From assembly GCA_000827495.1 (NCBI GenBank), contig KN817528.1, forward strand, positions 434,001 through 498,000: a stretch of DNA of 64,000 bases, read 5' to 3'. The position numbers were made by a program, and so were the translations under genes. Position 1 is the first letter of the stretch; each line of letters begins with the position of its first letter. Positions 37,133 to 48,513 of the stretch are shown here, piece after piece. The DNA is from Hypholoma sublateritium FD-334 SS-4. Its lineage: Eukaryota > Basidiomycota > Agaricomycetes > Agaricales > Strophariaceae. The notes under the pieces were generated by a model. The model saw only the letters and a program-made list of their open reading frames with translations, made no database searches and was not told the DNA's origin.

Positions 37133-38301
37133 CTATTTCCTACCCTTCCTCTTCTTACCCTCGGTACCGGTGGTTTCCACGCCGCTAAACTCATCACCGC
37201 TGGTGCCGCTCAAAGCGCCGCTTGGTTTCTTGCTCGATTTGGTCTTACGCAGATGATGCTCTGGGATCCATTCTTCCTGGTAGCCTCCGGCGCCCGTAGC
37301 AGTGACGGCGCCAACGGGAGCGCTGACCGCATCGGTGGTCGGCTTCTTAGCGCGGGTTTTCTTGGACTGAGGGACAAATGTGGTATACGCCAGGTAAGCT
37401 AATCCCGCAAACATTGCCGCGACAATGGCGTAAGTGGACAAACTAATACAAGCTGTTAGTAATAAATTGAAGCACACCAATCGTGATGCGCACAGTTTCA
37501 GGTCAAAGATAGAGAGTTCGGGGTCAACGACGGTGACGATAGAGTCGAATGCTTCAACCTTGAAGGTACCGTCCTGAATTTTAGAAGTGGTCAGAACAAG
37601 CGGGATATTACAAGAAATGTGTGTCGACCTCAGTTCGATGTTCTAACCAAAGGTTCAGACGATGATCTCCGGGCTGTCAGCGAACGGATATGAGCTGTGC
37701 GCTTATGGAAAGCTATATATAGCCACGGTACCTTGAGCCTGGTTGCGATGTCAGCGGCGGCGAAGTATACATGGGATGGAGTGCTTACTCGCTATGGAAG
37801 GAGAAGGGGATTTGGAGTTTAACGTTTTCAAGGAGAGGTATGCCGTATTTCGAGCCGGTCAACTGTGTTGCTGTTAATCTTGCAGCATTTAACTCTGTAT
37901 AAAACACGTACATTTTTCAAAACAGCGTTTGAATCTGCGTTGAGGAAAGCGCCTCCGATGTTCAAGAGAGTCGTGTTACGGCCCGACTTGTTCTCCACAG
38001 AGATGGTTATGCGATTCTTCTCTCCGTTGACAACCTCTGTTTAAAGAACGGTAAGCACAATACCCGAGACCCCGAAGATAGTGAATCAAGATGCGTACGA
38101 CTAAATGCGTTGTCTTCCGGGAATGCCGCTGTCGCCACAACTTCTGGGACCGTTTCTTCCGTGGCTACGGAGAATAATACCTCGCATTAGTCCTGCATGA
38201 AACGTGATGATAGAAAACGCGTGCTTACATGAGTCAGATGCGAGGGCTAGACCATACATGGCCAGCGACAAAGCGGCGTTAAAAATGGTTGCGACGCGCA
38301 T
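37133..38301 (-). CDS. TRAP-alpha/IRC22-like ER membrane protein
   Basis: There are about six minus-strand exons from ATG 38301. The N-terminus (RVATIFNAALSLAMYGLALA) is a signal peptide. An acidic segment (EETVPEVVATAAFPEDNAF) follows, then an immunoglobulin-like lumenal domain (ITISVENKSGRNTTLLNIGG, NADSNAVLKN, LLENVKLQIPFSFHSE, FKVEAFDSIVTVVDPELSIF). One C-terminal membrane helix (YAIVAAMFAGLAYLAYTTF) is followed by a strongly basic cytosolic tail ending KKRKGRK-stop. This is the layout of fungal IRC22 and of the signal-sequence receptor alpha (TRAP-alpha) family at the Sec61 translocon. The middle exons are short and their edges approximate. Confidence 0.75.
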
Positions 38302-38391
38302 TCTAAAAGCCAAAGACCGACGAAAAGAGAGATATGGATGTGGAGGAAAGAAACTCGTTAGTGCCACGTCCGCACGCAACCTTGGCACGTA

Positions 38392-38745
38392 ATGTCACGT
38401 GATTCAGAATACATATCATGTCATCTTATCTTATCGAAGCCCCTCTTGACGATCTCCTCGATGATTAGCGACCGCCGTCAATCATTCCAGGAAGCTTCTC
38501 CGAATCGTCAGCGGAATTCTCTGGACAATCCGCACGGTAAATTTACTCCAAGTACTGGGAACGTGGCAATGGCTGGCTTTTTTTGTAACGAGTCGTCTGC
38601 CGACATGGCGGTCAAGCAATTATATTCCGGAGAAGACCAATACAAAAGCGATCAAACTATTCAAGGTGAAGGTACAAAACTGGTCCACAGGAAAATATAC
38701 AGCAAGTTCAATATAAAGGGGGACTACCCTCAGATCACTCAGTGA
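38392..38745 (+). CDS. Small hypothetical protein
   Basis: This is a short open frame. The likelier start is the in-frame ATG at 38461, giving MISDRRQSFQEASPNRQRNS, a Ser/Asn/Arg-rich head of a kind seen in small fungal stress or sporulation proteins. The frame continues GNVAMAGFFCNESSADMAVK and ends GDYPQITQ-stop at 38745. A GTAAAT donor after NPHG could start an intron. It sits 90 bp from the divergent TRAP-alpha-like gene. No family is recognised. Confidence 0.4.
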   Translation: MSRDSEYISCHLILSKPLLTISSMISDRRQSFQEASPNRQRNSLDNPHGKFTPSTGNVAMAGFFCNESSADMAVKQLYSGEDQYKSDQTIQGEGTKLVHRKIYSKFNIKGDYPQITQ

Positions 38746-38810
38746 TCTTCGTTGTTCTAACGAACCTACTGAAGGGAAGCAAGGTACAAGCAAGTTTGCC
38801 TCGCGATCCT

Positions 38811-40188
38811 TCATGCGACTCCTTTCTTCTTCGGCAAATCTTTACCTGTGTCTTCCGCATCGCCGCTAGGATCAGGAAGCCAGAACGCCTACAAAGCGTC
38901 GGAATATAATTTGGAAAGCGGTAGAAGAATCGGAACTCACCAACTCAGTCCCAGCTGTGCACATCATTGCGAATCGTGGGTTAAACTTTACGCATCGTGA
39001 CGGTCCTGGGTGCCCGTCCAGGACTACCGTGGGTTGAATTCGTGAAGGTGGGTATTTGCGTTCATGCTCGCTGCGGGGTTGGAGGCCTTGGATATCCCAA
39101 ATGAAAACTCTGCCATCAAGGCTCCCGCTCAAGACATATTTACTATCCGGAGTCCAGGATACTTCTTCACCGCTGATCCCTTTGGAGGGTTCAATCAGAG
39201 GCGGCACGGTCATATTTTTCCTCTCCAATCCCGTGTGTCCCTCCAATTTGGCCATCATGTACCCTTCAAATGCGTCCAAGATATAGTGTGCACCCCCGGA
39301 GCATCCCACGAGAAGATATTTTCCATCAGAAGAAAAGGACATAGATGTTACGAATATTGGTCGTGGGGGATAGCTGATGAGAGCAAGCGTCACGTCGTCG
39401 AGGTCTATGCTGAGAAATGGTGCCTTGTCAAAGTTCGCCTGATCGTAGAGAAGGATTTTCGAGAAGACTCCAACGGCGACTGCAAACACCATTCCCGTAG
39501 AGTCGTAGGCTACGATCGGCGGACATGGAAGTGACAAAACACCTCGACACGTCGGCGATCGAAGGTCCCATAACCGCACAGTTTTGTCCAATGATCCAGA
39601 CATGAATCCATCGTCTATCGGCGATACTTCCAGAGAGACTACTTTCCCCTTGTGGCCGCGGAAATACTGGAGATATTTATTGTCGTGCAGCGAATGGTAG
39701 CGTAGCGTGTCGTCTTCTTTTGTCGACGCGTGAATGATGGCCGAATTTTTATGGGTGAAGCGCGGCAAGTCCACACCGTATTTCTTGGAGTAGAAGGTTT
39801 TTATGAGCCTGTTTCTCTAATAAGCATGATTCAACACGAGGAACTACTGGCATTACTTGCTTGCCGGTTTTGCATGAATAGAGGCGGAAGGTCTCGTCCT
39901 CGGAGGCCGTAACGACTGTGTCTCCCCTGTCGTCAAATGTAATCCCTGTTATACTGCGTGATATCGGAGTAGGCGGCCTTTGGGTCTGCCCACTGGGCGC
40001 GGGGGGACTTGGGGTATTGTCGACTGCCGCTTTGAAGAGTTTGGCCGGTTTTAGCTTTCCCTACAATCGTGTCGTCTCGTGAGAGGGCAGTAAAGAACAT
40101 TCTGTAAGTAATGTACCATAATTTGATTATTGAGAGCAAGCGTCGCCGGCGTTGGGTTTCCATTGCTTGTGCTGGGGTTAGGCGCCAT
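38811..40188 (-). CDS. SWD2: WD-repeat protein, WDR82/Swd2 homologue
   Basis: ATG 40188 gives a short Asn/Thr/Pro-rich head. After introns come the Swd2-like ITGITFDDRGDTVVTASEDE and TFRLYSCKTGK, then FRGHKGKVVSLEVSPIDDGF, SGSLDKTVRLWDLRSP, MSFSSDGKYLLVGCSGG and LSGSLDGRVFIWDIQGL. The last exon reads AFWLPDPSGDAEDTGKDLPK and ends in a TGA at 38811-38813. About six WD repeats form a beta-propeller. WDR82/Swd2 is a subunit of the Set1/COMPASS H3K4 methyltransferase and, in yeast, of the cleavage and polyadenylation factor; it binds the Ser5-phosphorylated RNA polymerase II tail. The gene starts 89 bp from RPB5 on the opposite strand. Confidence 0.85.
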
Positions 40189-40277
40189 CTTGTCAAGAGG
40201 CAAGACCGAGAAAGTAGTTGGTCGGAGTCCCAAATATTTTTAATTCTCAACGTTGGTCATTCTTGTTCTGCTTCCTC
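40189..40277. promoter_or_regulatory. 89-bp bidirectional promoter WDR82/RPB5
   Basis: Only 89 bp separate the divergent start codons at 40188 (-) and 40278 (+), so both genes must share regulatory sequence. No TATA box is visible. Confidence 0.6.
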
Positions 40278-41183
40278 ATGGGCGACGTCGACGAAACTGC
40301 AAAACTATGGAAAGTCAATCGAACGGTCCATGAACTTGTGAAGGACAGAGTTAGCAAAATCGTGAACGGCCTGGAATGCACAATCTCATCGCTTGTCATC
40401 CCAGGGTTTCCAAGTTTCAGATGAAGAAATCAATATGGACCTCCAGCGGTTTCGAGATTCATACGCGAATAGCACCGGAGTCGTCGAGTGAGTAAAGCTT
40501 CTAGTTTATCATGTCCCGAATTCCTCATCGGCACTGCGGCTACAGTCGACAGCAGCTGAATTTCTACACAACTTCACGGTCAAATCCGACCGACCAGATT
40601 TTTGTTTTCTTCTCAGATGAGAAAAGCGTCGGTGTCAAATCTATGAGAAAGTGCGTTGTGATTTGGTTCGAATAGCGAGCTTTGCTCATCCTGGGCCTGC
40701 TCTTCGAAGACTCCTTAACATTTTGGAAGAAAAATCCATTCAACGGGGCATTATCGTCTTCCCCGGAAACATGACCCCTTCGGCTCGCAAAGTCTGTCGT
40801 GTTTATATACATTCTTTCTGGATCTGATTTTAACTTTCTCTAGGTCATCCTTGCCATGTCGTCTGAATACCGGCTGGAAGAATTCTCAGAGGCCGACCTC
40901 CTCGTGAACATCGTCCATCATACATTAGTCCCTCGGCATGAGGTTTTGACACCCGAGGAGAAGAAAGTGTTGTTGGAGAAATAGTGCGTAACACGACTTC
41001 CTGCCTGATTCTTTACTTAGCAGAAATCGGGTCCACAGCCGCCTGAAGGAGACACAATTGCCTCGCATTCAATTAGCAGACCCAGTCGCACGATACTATG
41101 GCCTTCGCCGAGGACAAGTAGTCAAAATCACACGACCGAGTGAGACGAGTGGACGATATGCTAGTTATCGCATATGCTTCTAG
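40278..41183 (+). CDS. RPB5: RNA polymerase I/II/III common subunit RPABC1 (Rpb5)
   Basis: There are five exons. ATG 40278 reads [20 protein letters not shown], then an intron, [85 protein letters not shown] and the conserved C-terminal [39 protein letters not shown] and CF-stop at 41183. This is a full-length Rpb5: an N-terminal jaw domain plus the archaeal-RpoH-like C-terminal domain. It is a shared structural subunit of all three nuclear RNA polymerases. The last intron uses an acceptor CACAG that joins Y to RLKETQ. Confidence 0.95.
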
Positions 41184-44100
41184 TAAACTGGACGCACGGT
41201 CAGAATGCCCTCTTGTTGTCTCTGTATCTTGCCATTCCCCTCTTTTCATCACATACTGCTCCTCGTTTTACTTGCGCCGTCTTTCTAATTGTATACAATG
41301 TTGATTTTCACATCAGCATGTGGGATATTGGTCTCGGCCTTCTTGAGACTTTGTTATGGAATCTGCAAGACGCCGAGGCTTCCGTGGCTTGTTCACGGGC
41401 TGCTTAGAACGATTGCATTGACTAGGTTCTCTATACTCTAATTTCTATATCCCGGGTGGCAGATGCTAACAGACAACTGATTTCTTCATTGCGCTATGAC
41501 GATCGAGCTACCTTTCGGTTCTTGAACTCTTCGACAGACACCAAATCGTTTCAATAATTGACGTTTTGTTTTCCTCTCGTTCACTGGTGCGTCTGAAGGT
41601 TAAACCACATTATTAGGTCAACACTTAAACTTGACTTAAACTACCTGTATTTAGGTTCCTGTAAGTCCCAATCAATGCCCGGCGTGAGGTTAGGTGAGTG
41701 AGAGTGACAATTGTAGATGGCAACCCTTTGAATTTTGTGATTTACAGGAGGAGCCTTTAATGATCGTTTCGATCGCCGGCAAGCTCTGCCACCTGGATCT
41801 TTGCCTATCAAGCACCGCGCGTCAGGCTTGTGCTGTGTCGCGCCGCATCTAGCCTCAATCTCCCTCTCGATCTTCTGTCTTGTTCTATCCTTGCTCAGAC
41901 TTGCACGTCTAGATGAATCGATGCTCCAGGCTATGCAGTCTTCCAAATCTATCTATCCCGGTGCTCCTTCGCCTGGGCAGAAGTATAACCACTTTCGTGG
42001 TTGCTACTGGGGTTAGTCGATGAGATTTTTTGCCGGTCTTTGGAGCCAGGCCGCCCTCCTCCGAGCTTCTGTGTACCTTCCGTAGCCCTCCCTGTCTTGA
42101 GTACACCGGGCGACATGTCCCCGGTAGATAGGTAGTAATTATCGCGTAGGCACTCAGCGATTTATCCCATCGCCACGTAACACCCTATCTAATCTGCTTT
42201 TCACAGGTCCCAATCTGGCATAGGACCCCTCAACGAAGTCCAACCCACTAACCAACCCCGCGGACTGTTCTACGAGTTCTGTCCGCCCCCGTAGAGCGCC
42301 TCACATGCCTGAAAGATCTACCAAATATTGGCTCAACACATATCTGAGTCGCCTTAGCTCGTCAGCGGTGATGAACGACAATCTTGAGACAACTTTGGCA
42401 ATGGTCTTCATCTGTTGTCACTTATTTTGATCAAGGTAAGTACATGTTGCTTGCGACTCTTGGCCACACCTCATATCGCACTTCAACTTATTTGATTTAC
42501 CGCTTCAGCGACGGCCCTCTTCTCCGGAAAAGCGACGGCCCTCTTCTCCCGAAATCGCTCTTATCCAATTATAATTATAATGTGAGTTCTTTTCTTCAGT
42601 GCAACATCACGCGACCTTCAGAATAAACCGCTTTTGTTTACTTATACCCAGTCGGAGGCGAGTACTGCGACCCTCCGATCTTGCCGCGGACACATGGGAT
42701 GATCCGTCGGCGACCGTTCCGTTTGACCACCGCGTGAAGCGCCCAACAAAAAATGGTCTATGATTATAATTGTAACAAGGTTCATCAGGCTGCATGCCAT
42801 TCTTCAAATTCCCTTCGAGTCAATTATCGCGACGGCTTGGTAGGCCTAATGAACACTGATCATTGTGATTTTCTCAGTACCCGCGATAAGCCTCAATAAT
42901 ACGCAACATCAGGTCATATAGTTTTTTTCTTTCTTTGTCTCGGCCATAAGTAAATATACTCATCTCAGCAGATAGTTACAAAAGACATAATGAATCCGAT
43001 CATGTTCGTGATGATTGTGTCAGCTCGGTGGCTTGCCAGTACCCACATACTTAAATTTTATTCAGGGCATTCAACAAAGGACAGGATCTAGCGCCGACAT
43101 ATCTTTCTGCCCATTTGCTGCACATAAGGAGGTTACCGTTCACTTTCATCAAAACGCCATCATATGTCTCACATCTTTTATTATTGTCCTGCCAGTGCTC
43201 TAGAAAATATAAAGGCGATATTATTCTACTAGAGGCTGTCTTACCTGCAAATGCTAGCATTATACTTTGACTTCTAAGCCAAAGTTTGCTTTAAAAACCG
43301 CGGATGTCATCCTCAAGAGTCGCGTGCGTTGAGGGGCTCTGAATAAGCTACATTACTTTGTAGTTGTATCGCTGCACGGATCCTTTCTCCGGTATGTCCA
43401 TTTGGAAAGATTCAAACCGCTACCTATCTGAGGGACAGACAAAGCCTGTCGATATCCTTAAAGCTCGCCCGTAGGTGACGAGGCCGCTCCTCACGCCGAA
43501 AGGGTCGCATGCCGTCGCCGGTACATATTTGTAATTCAAAGTGTCTTGAGCGGGATGCTTTAGGAAGTGGCCTTTATCCTCGGAGCCTACGGGCTCGGTT
43601 CCCCGACGACGGTTGAGTGTGTACGATTGCAATCTTCAGCGCTCGCGTCCTTTCTGATCCATGCAAATACTCCACCTTGAATGCTATGGAAGAGTGAGAA
43701 CTTTGGGCACGTAAGGTTTAGATTGCTGTTGTCTCCATGTGCCAGCCGGCGAAGCTTTTTCTCTCGTGATCACTCGTATGATGCCAAATCAGTCGTTGCC
43801 GAAGGGCTCGGAACGTCGATGAACTGATAATGTTTAAAGAGTAAAATTTCTATGTATCGCTAAAAGACATATTATTTTATATGTTGGACTGTGAAAATCT
43901 GTAATATCTTGTGTGCATGGTGTGAATATTCTGCATATGCGAATCGCAAACAGGTGGCTGGTTTAGGAAGGAGAGATGCTGGAAAGAGGAAATCGGTAAA
44001 TAGACCAATATAGAAGCCGGCTTCGCTCGGCGTCGTGAAAAAAACCGGAAACCCGGGCTATGTACACACTCACTTTATACCAGAGTGACGCCCATTACTC

Positions 44101-44359
44101 CGAGGACGGTAGTCACTCTTCAACGTTGCCCACTTGAATTTCCCCATATGAAAGCGCAAGGCATTCTTCCTATAGGCGAGATCCGTGCCAAACTCTTAAC
44201 ATGGTATGCCGTTCCTGCGGAGATGAACGGTTTCGGCCTGAAGGTTCTTGAATAAATCTCTAGATTCTCTGCAGATTATCATCGGGACCTACAAAGATCT
44301 TCCTGACCAACTTGGGGAATGTAAAAATTCATTTCCTCTTCGTTGGTTACTCCAGATTT
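41184..44359. other. Gene-poor region, 3.2 kb
   Basis: No gene is supported. It contains a 24-bp imperfect tandem duplication at 42507-42554 and AT-rich palindromic runs (ATTATAATTATAAT near 42569 and ATTATAATTGTAA near 42762). A minus-strand segment (about 43420-43632) reads LNYKYVPATACDPFGVRSGL and TYGRALRISTGFVCPSDR, which looks like a fragment of a decayed gene. The 5' part of the sesquiterpene synthase promoter lies at its right end. Confidence 0.5.
42507..42554 (+). repeat. 24-bp imperfect tandem duplication
   Basis: Two adjacent copies of a 24-bp unit beginning AGCGACGGCCCTCTTCTC differ at one base near the end (CGG versus CCG). It lies in non-coding, gene-poor sequence. Confidence 0.8.
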
Positions 44360-44367
44360 TATATAAA
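44360..44367 (+). promoter_or_regulatory. TATA box of the sesquiterpene synthase gene
   Basis: TATATAAA stands 86 nt before the ATG at 44454, with a pyrimidine-rich probable transcription start region (CTAGTCTCCATC) about 12-25 nt after it. A clear TATA box is typical of regulated fungal genes. Confidence 0.6.
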
Positions 44368-44453
44368 GGGTCCTAGTCTCCATCGACTTTCCTCACCAGT
44401 GGACATCGCATAAAACAACGCACACAACCCTCATCTACTCGATTATTCACACT

Positions 44454-45709
44454 ATGTCTACCTCTTCCTCTGTTCGCCAGCTTCGTATCCCTGATCTCTT
44501 TGCCTCCTGCCCACTGAAACCTTCGACCAATCCCAATTACAAGGAGGCCGCGGCCGAGTCCCGCGCTTGGATCAACAGTTACAATGTCTTCGCCGACAGG
44601 AAACGCGCTGAGTTCATCCAAGGCCAAAATGAACTCCTTTGCTCTTATGCCTATCCTTTCGCGGGCCACGAACAATTCAGGACGACTTGCGACTTTGTCA
44701 GTATTTTGAAACCATTCCTATTTTCCGAAGTCTAACATAAGACTTTAATGATTAGGTTAACTTGCTCTTCGTCGTCGATGAAGTCAGTGATGACCAGACC
44801 GGCCAGGACGCTCGCAAGACTGGCCAAGTCTATGTGAAAGCCACAAAATATCCCAACTGGGACGACGGTTCGAAGCTTTCGAAAATTACCAAAGAGTATG
44901 CCTTTTCTTTGCTGAATGTATAGGTTTCCTTATACTGATTTTAAACTGAAGTTTCCGCGCTCGTTTCTACCGTCTTGCTGGTCCCAGAAACGCGAAACGA
45001 TGGGAAACTCTTTGCGAGGCATACACTGATTGTGTTGCCACGGAGGCGGAGCTTAGAGAGCAAGGGAGGGTCCTTCCCCTCAAGGAGTTTATCCCACTTC
45101 GCCGTAACAACAGTGCTGTCGTGCTATGCTTCACCCTCAACGAATACAATCTCGGAATCGACCTCGAGGACGAGGTCTTCCAGGACGAGACTTTCTTGGA
45201 GGCATACTGGGCTGCTGTTGACCATGTCTGCTGGGCTAACGTGAGCAGTCAGTTCTGTTATACCCAGTGTGTTTTCTTATCGTTTATGACAGGACATATA
45301 CTCTTACGATGTCGAACAATCGAAGGGTCACACTGGAAACAACATTGTGACCGTCCTGATGCAAGAAAATAACACTTCGCTTCAGGAGACGGCCGACTAT
45401 ATTGGGACGCAGTGTGGCAAATTTGTAGAAACATACCTTTCAGCCAAAGCGAGACTGTCGCCGTCCCTCGGTCCAGATGCAGCTCGCTTTATCGACGCTC
45501 TAGGTTTCTGGATGGTTGGGAATATTACGTTCGTACAATTCTATTTTCCTTCGATGCTCCTCATTTAATTCTCATTCTATCTTAGATGGAGCTTTGAAAC
45601 TCCCCGCTACTTTGGTTCCCAGCGATTGCAAGTCCAAGAATCAGGAGTTCTCTATCTTCGCCCAGAAATGCTCGTAGACGACAAATCTGAGTCTTCAGAC
45701 GAAGAGTAA
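44454..45709 (+). CDS. Sesquiterpene synthase (class I terpene cyclase)
   Basis: The gene has several exons and codes for about 340 residues. The first metal-binding motif is the Asp/Glu-rich DEVSDDQ (about 44775-44795), and the second is the NSE triad NDIYSYDVE. An intron falls between the Asn and Asp codons of that triad (45241-45290 region). A C-terminal RYFG supplies the RY pair that contacts diphosphate. The surrounding family signature ([10 protein letters not shown] at the start, [17 protein letters not shown] near the end) matches Agaricomycete sesquiterpene synthases, which cyclise farnesyl diphosphate. The first motif is DExxD rather than DDxxD, which is common in basidiomycete enzymes. 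The product cannot be predicted. No P450 or other tailoring gene is adjacent. The stop is at 45707-45709, after an acidic tail. Confidence 0.9.
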
Positions 45710-48513
45710 TTGATCCTGTGTTCCCAACTATAGAACTCCCTCTCCTATACTACACGCTATCGCTACAATGGAACTCACAAACTGCACACAGCAGCCACTA
45801 TCTTAGTTGTATCTACTTAAACATGATGTATTTGATTAGGGCTCCCTTCTTGCTTTGATATTTATTTGCAATGCATCGCTTCTGTCGCTCTTATCTTCCC
45901 CGGATTTCTGTCCCAGTCTTGTCCCACCAAATCATATGACAAAAGGCAAAATTTGCCTTAGGTTCTCGTCATATGCGCCGTGAATTTATTCCACACATAA
46001 TCAGACAATCACGTCAAACGTAGAAACTACTTACTAGGCATTATGTATATGTCTTATAATCATATCCACGGACCTGCCGAACCTTCTTACCGTTGCTTCC
46101 CCACAACCTTTTTCAATAATTATCACCATGTAGTAGTAGCCCAACGAGGCCCAGAGCCAGAAGTTCGTAATCGCCTACTGACGGACAGCGGCAGTAGAGA
46201 CAGATTGTGTCGCATAATGATTCATATTCAGGTAGCGGGTGTTGCCTTGCACTAGTGGAATTGAGTAATGGCGCCTCGTCGATCTGGCCGTCGACCTTAC
46301 TACCTTACAGCGCAATAGTCGTTTCAGGCAATTACGAATATTCGTATAACCCAACAATCCACTGCGAATCCATTGCGTCAAATTATTTGCTGCTCACCGT
46401 ATGAGTTCGTTCGTGCAAGTCACCCAACAGCTATCATGAAAAATCGCGTCGTCACATATTCAAAAGGGGTTCGACTTATCTTGGCTTGTTCCGCGCCAAC
46501 GTGCACCACCGATTCGATGGGATAAGATGAGAAGAGTCGGAATTACACGCACCGCATGGGATATCCGAAATGACCCTGCCTACGAAGAGATCCTGAGATG
46601 AAGAATCAGGGACTGACCAAGGGTTGGCGGTAAAAATCCAGAGAATTTGCCAGGGAAGCTGCGCCACTGCAGTTTCTTGAGAAAATGGGTAGTTGGGGAA
46701 TAGGGAGGCCACACGAAGGCCAAGGTACAGGACTTCTAAGAACTGCACCTACTTGCATCCGAAGGAGTCACAAGATGCACATACACCGGGAACATAAAAT
46801 GAGATCCACAAGCGCGATCCTCAGCCCCCAAAACAAGATTCCGACGTTACTTCCACCCAGATGTAAATAAAGACCAGAATAGAAGTCTCTGCGGATCAAA
46901 GAGCAGATCAAATTCATGCGTTCCTTTAGTCAGCGTATCGAGGGCGTGGTACATCGACCTCATGCGTGGGCTACTAGCCGCTGCTTTGTTAACAAGGTTA
47001 GTTTCCAGTCAAACGAAGAACCAAATATGCACGCACCCTCATCAGTCTGAAGTAACTTGAATGTGCCTTTTTTGGCGAGGAATATTTTTAGATTACCAAC
47101 AGGAAAAAACCAATAAGTGACAGACATTGCCTGGATACAGATGTCGCTTTTCTGACGTGTCCACGACTTGATGATGTTTGAGTAGACCTGCGATGTGCGT
47201 ATGTGCAGCGAGCAAATCATCTACACATATGCTTATTAGTTCCAATTAGTAGCCCAAATCAGTGCCACAATCCGCTGTCCACATGAAAGACAATAAATAT
47301 CCTGTTTGACGTACTAAGATAAGGCGCGTTCATAAGATACCGCCGATAAAATATCATTGTAGGCCAGACAGAGATTAACAAGGCACGCACTCTCCTTTTG
47401 TGCGGTTTCGCATGAAAACTCTACGCCACCAGTGCAGGTGCAGTGACATCATACGTAACCTCTATTATCGCTATCCAGCCCCAGATTTAGAAGAATCAAA
47501 GACATCGTTTTCGAGAGCTTAATTAGCCACTCAAGTCAGGGTCCAGTATCCAGCTGCACATGTACAGCAGCTTATAGTGCGGCACAGGAAAGAGAGAGCC
47601 CGCCGAAATGAAGCGCCAGTTTTCAGCAGAGCGAAGGAGCTTTACTGACGTCAGGGGGTTGAATCCGCTGCATTGAACACCGGTTGGATGAATCGCGAGA
47701 GATAAGCATCCTACACCATCATCATTCAATCATGCCACTGCAGGTCTGGAACGTCAGTTATGATGTACAAACTTGAAGAAAAAATGGATGATACGCATCA
47801 TAAGTATACATATTCAATAGAAAAGTAGATATACTAAGCTCACCAGCGAGAATTAAGATCCTAATCTCGTAGAGCGGCGGAGTTTCACCCCGAGCCCACC
47901 ACCGTCACGGTCGCACATTGCCAGCAGCGGTTATTACAGCAACGAGCGATCAGAAATGGATCAGAGCTCCGTTAAGAATCCAAGAAAAGGCATAGAAAAG
48001 TGATTGCGAATCGAGGACGCGACGTCAACGGATAAAAGAGCGAGAAAAGCTAGCCTGGAAGTTGGGAGTTGGTGGACAAGTTGAACGGCCGGCAGAGTAC
48101 AGGGCCGGGTTTGTTTGTGTCTAGGCCTGGCACGTGACCGACGAAATAGGCGCTCGTTGACGAGCGCCGAGCATCCGAGCATGAGCTTAAGTTCTAGAGC
48201 CTATAAAATGAAGCCTCGTATACAGACGCTCATCATTCATCAATCAGACGGCACCATTCGACACGAAAATACGCGGGACCTCTCCGAAACAAAAATACAC
48301 GTTGAATGTACATTTCACAAAGCAAGGCAGAGAAATATCTAAATCCTCAAGTCTACGGGGACATTTCTTTATACTAGAGTACAGATTTGGTACAGATTTC
48401 TTTTGGGGAACGCATTGGCCAGGCGGTTGCTACATGCCCTCGGAGGTGTACAAGTAGCGGTATGCCCAAGAACGGCAATGGGGAGCTATGACGATGGGTA
48501 AGGCACCCCTTCG
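45710..48513. other. Gene-poor region, 2.8 kb
   Basis: No gene is supported. It holds the nested palindrome at 45933-45975. A minus-strand frame at 46960-47220 reads SVTYWFFPVGNLKIFLAKKG, and a plus-strand frame begins at 48208 (MKPRIQTLIIHQSDGTIRHE) where the ATG overlaps a TATAAAA run. Both are short and unassigned, so I regard them as chance or remnants. The region separates the sesquiterpene synthase from the lyase-kinase fusion gene. Confidence 0.5.
45933..45975. repeat. Nested inverted repeat (palindrome)
   Basis: CATATGAC (45933-45940) pairs with GTCATATG (45968-45975). Inside it, AAGGCAAA (45943-45950) pairs with TTTGCCTT (45952-45959) around one base. All 16 pairs are perfect. It lies about 220 bp after the sesquiterpene synthase stop and could form a hairpin in RNA or DNA, or be the relic of a small inverted-repeat element. 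Confidence 0.6.

Noticed and set aside
48202..48342. Small gene starting at ATG 48208
   Set aside because: The ATG overlaps a TATAAAA run and the 45-codon frame has no homology signal.
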